Positions 1-4,097 of a stretch of DNA of 6,256 nt are shown here, piece by piece. The DNA comes from Armatimonadota bacterium. Its GTDB lineage: Bacteria > Armatimonadota > Hebobacteria > Hebobacterales > WVXJ01. Location of the stretch: assembly GCA_011773575.1 (NCBI GenBank), contig WVXJ01000194.1:1-6256 (forward strand), read 5' to 3'. Position numbers and translations under genes: made by a program. Positions within the stretch are counted from its first letter, which is position 1. Every line of letters starts with the position of its first letter. Under the pieces are notes generated by a model that was not told the DNA's origin, ran no database searches, and was given only the letters and a program-made list of their open reading frames with translations.

Positions 1-2
1 CG

Positions 3-620
3 TTACGGCAAGATGATGACGGGGTCGCCAAGGCGCAGTGTTTGCCACAATTCCTCAATTGCCTCATCCTCCAGGGCGATACAGCCGAGCGTCCAGTCTG
101 ACTGGGTTCCGCCTCCGTGAATGCCGATCTCTCCACCGAGGGGTGTATTCCACGGCGGTTGGCGGCGGGCTGCCGTTGCCTCGAGGATGGCGCGATACTG
201 TTGCTCTGAGATTCGGTTTCCCTGCAGTGCGGCTTTGGCGTCATCCGTGTTTGGATAGGAGATTCCCAAAAACAGATGGAAAGCGGAATGCGGGTTGCGG
301 GTGCAGATATAGTACCTTCCCTCGGGCGTTCGTCCATCTCCCTGTCGTGTCTTGTGGCCCTCGGGGGTCGGTCCGAGCGCGATCGGAAGGGCCGCCGCCA
401 GTTCTCCGTTGAGGTAGAGACATAAGGCACGCTCTGCTTTATGGATAACGATAGCCCGTTCTCCTTCAACCGGCGGCGTTTGCGGGAAAGAAGCGACGGA
501 AAGTGTGTTGGTGTTTCGGGGCGCGCCCTCCGGATTTCCCGGAGAGCGATGTCGGGAGATCAGGCCTAAAGCGACCACGAGGATGGCGAGAAGGCTCAGC
601 ACAGACCAGGATCGGCGCAT
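3..620 (-). CDS. L,D-transpeptidase (YkuD family), membrane-anchored or secreted
   Basis: A complete 205-residue protein of the YkuD catalytic fold. Enzymes of this family cross-link peptidoglycan stem peptides or attach and release wall-linked proteins in the periplasm, using a cysteine acyl-enzyme. Residues 6-22 form one hydrophobic segment behind two arginines, so the protein is either anchored by its N terminus or exported. A Pro/Gly/Asn-rich linker (26-52) follows, then the catalytic domain (about 55-205). The active-site block is at 166-182: IGIHGGG with His168, then DWTLGCIAL with the presumed nucleophile Cys180. The canonical block reads S/T-H-G-C; here Leu replaces that His, as in the WTxGCIA variants common in this family. 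The ATG at 620 is supported by GGGAGGAG at 626-633, five bases upstream. It lies 30 bases after the nitroreductase gene, probably in one transcript. Family assignment is firm; the exact substrate is unknown. Confidence 0.92.
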   Translation of the reverse strand: MRRSWSVLSLLAILVVALGLISRHRSPGNPEGAPRNTNTLSVASFPQTPPVEGERAIVIHKAERALCLYLNGELAAALPIALGPTPEGHKTRQGDGRTPEGRYYICTRNPHSAFHLFLGISYPNTDDAKAALQGNRISEQQYRAILEATAARRQPPWNTPLGGEIGIHGGGTQSDWTLGCIALEDEAIEELWQTLRLGDPVIILP

Positions 621-650
621 CAGTTCTCCTCCCGCCGTGTCGGGTGTGGG

Positions 651-1340
651 TCACCTTGCATGGCCCACGGGGATGATGTAGAGGGGCCGTTCATTGGGGG
701 GTAAGCCCAGGGCTTTGGAGACGGCTCTGTCGTCAAAGGCTCCCACTGGCACCGACCCCAGCCCCAGCGCGACTGCCTGTAGGTGGATATTCTGTCCCGC
801 GTGGCCTGCTTCTATATGGACATAGCGCTCGGCCCTGTTGCCGTATTTGGACCGGGTGCGCTCATACACCGCGCTGATTACAAAATCCACGGGCGCCTCG
901 GCTATGAATGCCTGTCCCAGCGCGGCCTGCGCCAGAGGCCTCCGTACGTCTTCCTGGGAGATCTGGAGCATTCTGTGGCCCTGCGGCATGTAGTGGAAGA
1001 TGCCATCTTGTTTCACCACATAGATTTCCAGAGGGTACAGTGCGCCGGCGGAGGGTGCGGTACGGAACCCTCGTGTCTGGTGAGTGATGCCTTGCGCGGC
1101 CCAGGCGAGTTGTCCCACCTGTTCCAGCGACAGCTTCGTGGCCGTAAACCTGCGAACCGAGCGGCGCCGCGCCAGGGCCTCTTCAACCGGCATGTTTCCA
1201 TCAACTTTGGGCTGGGGGAGCCGCACCTCAGTGCCTCCGGCGGCTGCGGTTGAGGGTGTGCTCTGGCCGCATCCGAGTTCTGCCGGGATGGTCAAACATA
1301 TCCCGATCAAGATCTTGAAGAGTATTGAGGTTGTCTTCAC
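651..1340 (-). CDS. Exported SagB/ThcOx-type nitroreductase-family dehydrogenase
   Basis: A 229-residue flavoprotein of the nitroreductase superfamily, SagB/ThcOx branch. Known members bind FMN and carry out oxidations such as azoline to azole in modified peptides, but many stand-alone members have no known substrate. Expected signatures are present: RRRSVRRF at 58-65 (flavin phosphate contact), RTAPSAGALYPLE at 93-105, the EAGHAGQNIHLQA helix at 177-189 and GLGSVPVGAFDD at 193-204. Residues 1-23 look like a Sec signal peptide: Lys2, then a hydrophobic core at 6-19. Cys24 follows ELG, a poor lipobox because -3 is Glu, so lipidation is doubtful. No twin-arginine motif is present. The start is GTG at 1340, fixed by GGGAGG (1347-1352) six bases upstream. 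No YcaO cyclodehydratase or precursor peptide is nearby, so azole-peptide synthesis is not supported here. It lies just upstream of the L,D-transpeptidase. Confidence 0.88.
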   Translation of the reverse strand: MKTTSILFKILIGICLTIPAELGCGQSTPSTAAAGGTEVRLPQPKVDGNMPVEEALARRRSVRRFTATKLSLEQVGQLAWAAQGITHQTRGFRTAPSAGALYPLEIYVVKQDGIFHYMPQGHRMLQISQEDVRRPLAQAALGQAFIAEAPVDFVISAVYERTRSKYGNRAERYVHIEAGHAGQNIHLQAVALGLGSVPVGAFDDRAVSKALGLPPNERPLYIIPVGHAR

Positions 1341-1360
1341 AAAGCACCTCCCAGGGGCAT
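1337..1360 (-). promoter_or_regulatory. Possible seven-codon leader cistron overlapping the nitroreductase start
   Basis: On the minus strand an ATG at 1360 opens a frame reading MPLGGAL and stops with TGA at 1337-1339. The stop overlaps the nitroreductase GTG (1338-1340) in a GTGA junction. A good ribosome binding site, AGGTGA (1370-1375), lies nine bases before this ATG. The mini-frame also contains GGGAGG, the site that serves the GTG. It could be a translated leader coupling ribosomes to the downstream gene, or chance. Only the arrangement is seen; function is inferred. Confidence 0.25.
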
Positions 1361-1495
1361 TTTACTTTCTCACCTATTAGAGAAACCGGGGGAGGAAAAG
1401 TTGTCTGTATCTCGCTCATCTCTACTCTTCCATTTTGCTCTACCTTCAATCTTTCCGCTATGGGCCAATCGGGCAGTATGCCGCCGCGCACTGAA
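1341..1495. other. Intergenic gap between folE2 and the nitroreductase gene
   Basis: These 155 bases separate the end of folE2 from the nitroreductase start, both on the minus strand. The nitroreductase-proximal end holds the ribosome binding sites described above. I found no stem followed by a T-run after the folE2 stop; only a short GGCA-GTA-TGCC symmetry is seen, too weak to call. I could not pick out a convincing -35/-10 pair. Whether the two gene groups share one transcript therefore cannot be decided from the sequence. Confidence 0.5.
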
Positions 1496-2323
1496 TCAAG
1501 GCTTTCTCTCCTCCTGCTGATAGGCGAAGACGGAATGGTTGTGGATGGATTCCATGCTCTCACAGGAAACCTCGAACCAGGTAATGCGGGAATCGCCGCG
1601 CAGTGCGGAGACCACATCCCGCAGAATGTCCTCCACGAATTTGGGGTTATCGTAGGCCTGTTCAGTGACGGATTTCTCATCTTCCCGCTTCAAAACAGGA
1701 TAGACTCCGCTCGATCCCTGTGCCTCTATAAGGCTGACCAGGTCCTCGATCCAGATGATTTCACCAGGAGAGGTGCGAACCTTCACCCTTACCGTGGCGC
1801 GCTGGCTGTGGGCACCGCGGGAGGATATCTCTTTGCTGCAGGGACACAACAGGGTGACAGGCACCTCCACACCCAGAGTAAATACAAAAGCGGATTCATC
1901 CTGCTCGCCCTCGAAGAGGCAGTCGTAGTCGAGGGCGCTTTCCGCGCTGGTGGCGGGCGCGCTCTTGGTGATAAAATACTTAAAGGCAAGCCGCAGATCC
2001 GCCCTCCTCGCTCCCAGACGCTTTCTCGCCTCGGCCAACATCTCGGCGATTTCTCCGGGCCCGATGGGGTGTTGGCCGAAGTCGAAAAGTACCTCCACAA
2101 ATCGGCTCATATGGGTGCCGCGGAAATGATGAGGAAGTTCCACGGCCAGATCTATCCGCGCCAGCGCGCCCACAAAACCTGCGGTCTTGCGGCGCACCTG
2201 GATGGGCAAGTGGACATCCTTTACTCCCACCCGCTGAATGGTTATGCCCCTGTTGTCGGCCTCTGCGGCCACATCAGATAATGCTTTATGCGACATTTCC
2301 AGCGCTCTATTTTCCTCTTTCAT
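1496..2323 (-). CDS. folE2: GTP cyclohydrolase FolE2 (type IB)
   Basis: A 275-residue protein matching GTP cyclohydrolase IB. It converts GTP to 7,8-dihydroneopterin triphosphate, the first step of folate synthesis and also the entry to queuosine-type deazapurines. Unlike zinc-dependent FolE, characterised FolE2 enzymes work with other divalent metals such as Mn or Fe. Landmarks in order are GITIQRVGVKDVHLPI (26-41), LPHHFRGTHMSRFVE (63-77), the metal-site segment LCPCSKEISSRGAHSQR (159-175) with Cys162 and His172, YPVLKREDEK (208-217) and the C-terminal ESIHNHSVFAY (258-268). Length is normal for the family and no key residue is missing. The ATG at 2323 has GAGG (2331-2334) seven bases upstream, and this site overlaps the TGA stop of the DUF1284 gene, so the two are probably translationally coupled. 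It is the third gene after glycerate kinase. Confidence 0.95.
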   Translation of the reverse strand: MKEENRALEMSHKALSDVAAEADNRGITIQRVGVKDVHLPIQVRRKTAGFVGALARIDLAVELPHHFRGTHMSRFVEVLFDFGQHPIGPGEIAEMLAEARKRLGARRADLRLAFKYFITKSAPATSAESALDYDCLFEGEQDESAFVFTLGVEVPVTLLCPCSKEISSRGAHSQRATVRVKVRTSPGEIIWIEDLVSLIEAQGSSGVYPVLKREDEKSVTEQAYDNPKFVEDILRDVVSALRGDSRITWFEVSCESMESIHNHSVFAYQQEERKP

Positions 2324-2332
2324 CCAAAATCC

Positions 2333-2779
2333 TCAACCGTGTGATTCCAGGCTCTTCCGTCTCAGCCCCTCCACGCAATAATCGAATGGCAGCCACTGGC
2401 ATCCCTCGCAGATGGAGACGAGATCCTCGGGCGTTATCTTCTCCCGCACCAGTTCTAATATATCATCCCTCGAGAAAGTCCGCCCCGAGTCTATCTCCAA
2501 CTGCTGCAGCACCCTGTGATCGAGTGCCCGCGCACTGACCGGCTCACCCATAATATCTCTTTCACATTGCCCTCGCTTGTTGCGAGGACATGGTGCGCAG
2601 ATATCATCAGCCTCGTCGGTAACGAGAATCTCCAGGTCGGGTTCGCTCTTTACCCGCGCGTGAACCCGGGCCATATTCTCCACAAAGTGCTCGTCATAGC
2701 CCAGCCCCCGAAACCCGTGCATACAGAGCAGATGATGTGCCCGCAGAGACAGGCGTTTCATCTCCGGTGTGTTGCTCAT
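2333..2779 (-). CDS. DUF1284 cysteine-rich protein, probable metal or Fe-S binder
   Basis: A 148-residue soluble protein recognised as DUF1284, a family of unknown biochemical function whose members are sometimes annotated as iron-sulfur binding. The N-terminal signature LSLRAHHLLCMHGFRGLGY (10-28) is followed by FVENMARV (32-39). Seven cysteines are arranged as Cys19, a CxxC plus Cys cluster (61, 64, 72; ICAPCPRNKRGQC) and a second CxxC plus Cys cluster (124, 127, 135; CEGCQWLPFDYC). This pattern suits an Fe-S cluster or zinc site; the metal is inference. The ATG at 2779 follows GGGAGG (2792-2797) at a rather long 12-base spacing, and the glycerate kinase TAA lies inside that spacer, which points to coupled translation. 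A second Met at residue 7 has no better site. Nine-base gaps to glycerate kinase upstream and folE2 downstream indicate one operon. Confidence 0.85.
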   Translation of the reverse strand: MSNTPEMKRLSLRAHHLLCMHGFRGLGYDEHFVENMARVHARVKSEPDLEILVTDEADDICAPCPRNKRGQCERDIMGEPVSARALDHRVLQQLEIDSGRTFSRDDILELVREKITPEDLVSICEGCQWLPFDYCVEGLRRKSLESHG

Positions 2780-2788
2780 CTGTTATCT

Positions 2789-3943
2789 TTACCTCCCGCT
2801 CCCGGCAAGTTCTCTTCCCAGGAAGAGGAGCCGCATTATTCTCTCAGTGGCTTCCTGCACCAATTCTGCAGCCCGCTCCACGGACTCGGTCTCTTCCATA
2901 GGGCTGTTCACACATGGTATCGCCACCGAAATACCCATCTCCGTCAGTCTCTCCGGATCCACATCCACGGCCCCGGCGATTGCCACCACAGGGGTATGAT
3001 ATCTCCTCGCCAATGCACCCACACCGGCGAGGGTCTTGCCGAACTCCAACTGGGAGTCTATTTTACCCTCTCCGGTGATTACCAGGTCCGCAGCAGCCAG
3101 ATACTCCTCAAAGGAGATCGTGTCCAGCACTAAGGCCGCTCCGCTCTGTATTTTCCCCTTCAAGAAAGCTATCAATCCCGCTCCCAGTCCTCCCGCGGCA
3201 CCGGCTCCGGGAAGATCTTTTACGTCAACTTTCAGGTCCCGGGCGATGATTTCAGCATAGTGCGCCAGGGCCGAATCGAGTTCCTTCACCATTTCCGGAG
3301 TGGCCCCTTTTTGAGGCCCGTAGATGGCCGCAGCCCCCTCCGGCCCGCAGAGCGGGTTGCCCACATCTGAGGCGACCTTCACTTCCAGCCGCTCCAGCCT
3401 CTCCTCCATTCCCGCAATGTGAATCCTATCCAGATTGGCGAGAGCGGCGCCTCCCCGGCCCATGGGCTTTCCAGCCGCATCCAGGAGTTCCGCCCCCAGT
3501 GCCTGCGCCATTCCCGCGCCTCCGTCATTTGTGGCGGAGCCGCCGATACCGATGATGAGTTTGGTGCAGCCCGCCTCCAGCGCCGCGCAAATCAGTTCAC
3601 CGGTACCATAGGTGGTGGTAATAAGGGGGTTGCGTTTCTCCGGCGGAACGAGGGGCAGCCCGGAGGCGGCCGCCATCTCTATTACCGCGGTAATATCATC
3701 CCCCAGTACTCCCCAACGCGCCTCTACGGGATCACCCAGGGGGCCGGTTACCTTCGTGGTTATGAAGCGGCCGTGGGTGGCGGTAACAAGGGCCTCCACG
3801 GTTCCCTCTCCGCCGTCGGCCAGGGGAAGGCTTACTGTTTCCGACTCCGGCATTACCACACGGATTCCCTGGCGTATCGCCTCCGCCGCCTCTGCTGCGG
3901 AGAGACTGCCTTTGAAAGAATCCGGCGCGATGAGGATGTTCAT
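2789..3943 (-). CDS. glxK: Glycerate kinase, GlxK/GarK family
   Basis: A 384-residue cytosolic kinase of the type-1 glycerate kinase family, which phosphorylates D-glycerate with ATP, in characterised bacterial members to 2-phosphoglycerate, linking glyoxylate, sugar-acid or serine breakdown to glycolysis. Characteristic segments are all present: IAPDSFKGSLSA (5-16), LADGGEGTVEA (41-51), IGIGGSATNDGGAGMAQALG (131-150), ASDVGNPLCGPEGAAAIYGP (191-210), PGAGAAGGLGAG (245-256) and VITGEGKIDSQ (288-298). Length is normal and the frame is intact. The ATG at 3943 follows GAGGT (3951-3955) with seven bases between. It is the first gene of the run with DUF1284 and folE2; its last codon and TAA adjoin the DUF1284 ribosome binding site. 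No hydroxypyruvate or tartronate semialdehyde reductase is in view, so the glycerate source is unknown. The symbol is by family; garK would fit equally. Confidence 0.93.
   Translation of the reverse strand: MNILIAPDSFKGSLSAAEAAEAIRQGIRVVMPESETVSLPLADGGEGTVEALVTATHGRFITTKVTGPLGDPVEARWGVLGDDITAVIEMAAASGLPLVPPEKRNPLITTTYGTGELICAALEAGCTKLIIGIGGSATNDGGAGMAQALGAELLDAAGKPMGRGGAALANLDRIHIAGMEERLERLEVKVASDVGNPLCGPEGAAAIYGPQKGATPEMVKELDSALAHYAEIIARDLKVDVKDLPGAGAAGGLGAGLIAFLKGKIQSGAALVLDTISFEEYLAAADLVITGEGKIDSQLEFGKTLAGVGALARRYHTPVVAIAGAVDVDPERLTEMGISVAIPCVNSPMEETESVERAAELVQEATERIMRLLFLGRELAGSGR
2812..2827. repeat. Short perfect inverted repeat near the 3' end of glycerate kinase
   Basis: CTCTTCC, two bases, GGAAGAG: a perfect seven-base inverted repeat inside the coding sequence, about 21 bases before the glycerate kinase stop codon. 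There is no following T-run, so it is not a terminator. It could fold weakly in the mRNA just ahead of the DUF1284 ribosome binding site, or be chance within codons for Leu-Phe-Leu-Gly-Arg. Confidence 0.4.
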
Positions 3944-3995
3944 GAACGGTACCTCGACTTATACCGCTTCTCGCATTTCAAGAGATGTCAGGCTC

Positions 3996-4018
3996 ATTCT
4001 AAGATACGCCTCTAGAAT
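3996..4018. repeat. Six-base dyad with 11-base spacer (possible operator)
   Basis: ATTCTA (3996-4001) and TAGAAT (4013-4018) form a perfect inverted repeat across 11 bases. Each arm also reads as a TAGAAT -10-like hexamer on its own strand, but neither has a suitable -35. A dyad of this size is expected to occur by chance fairly often in a region this long, so an operator role is only a possibility. Confidence 0.25.
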
Positions 4019-4019
4019 A

Positions 4020-4031
4020 CGCCGGCCGGCG
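4020..4031. repeat. Perfect 12-base GC palindrome
   Basis: CGCCGGCCGGCG is its own reverse complement over 12 bases, made wholly of G and C. It lies two bases right of the ATTCTA/TAGAAT dyad and near the centre of the divergent region. It could be a binding site for a dimeric regulator. No T-run follows on either strand, so it is not a terminator. Confidence 0.45.
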
Positions 4032-4097
4032 GCTACATCCTCCATATTTCTCGTTTTCACGCTACAATAGAGGGCCTTTCAAGGAAGCGATGAAGCC

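Larger units (their letters stand above)
3944..4097. promoter_or_regulatory. Divergent intergenic region between glycerate kinase and the YfhO-like gene
   Basis: These 154 bases must hold the promoters for both directions unless the plus-strand gene is read from elsewhere. For the plus strand the best -10-like hexamer is TACAAT at 4063-4068, placed to give a leader of about 20 bases, but no good -35 is found at 16-18 bases. For the minus strand, TATAAG (3958-3963) is too close to the glycerate kinase start to be its promoter. Two symmetric elements, listed separately, lie in the middle and are the best candidate operator material. Confidence 0.45.

Noticed and set aside
1266..1274. Lipoprotein cleavage site before Cys24 of the nitroreductase
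   Set aside because: The residues before Cys24 are ELG; Glu at -3 does not fit a lipobox, so I call only a signal peptide.
651..1340. Azole-modified peptide (TOMM) biosynthesis cluster based on the SagB-like protein
   Set aside because: No YcaO cyclodehydratase, no precursor peptide and no transporter are adjacent, and the protein has an export signal unlike SagB.
1460..1495. Intrinsic terminator after folE2
   Set aside because: Only a four-base stem (GGCA/TGCC) is present and no T-run follows in the direction of transcription.
1325..2281. Long plus-strand open frame opposite folE2 (318 residues)
   Set aside because: It is fully antisense to a clear folE2 gene, its translation shows no recognisable family or domain pattern, and long antisense frames are expected opposite GC-rich genes.
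2516..3133. Plus-strand open frame opposite DUF1284 and the end of glycerate kinase
   Set aside because: Antisense to two well-supported genes, no recognisable motif, and it spans their junction.
3419..4015. Plus-strand open frame opposite the start of glycerate kinase
   Set aside because: Antisense to the conserved N-terminal half of the kinase; the translation shows no recognisable domain.
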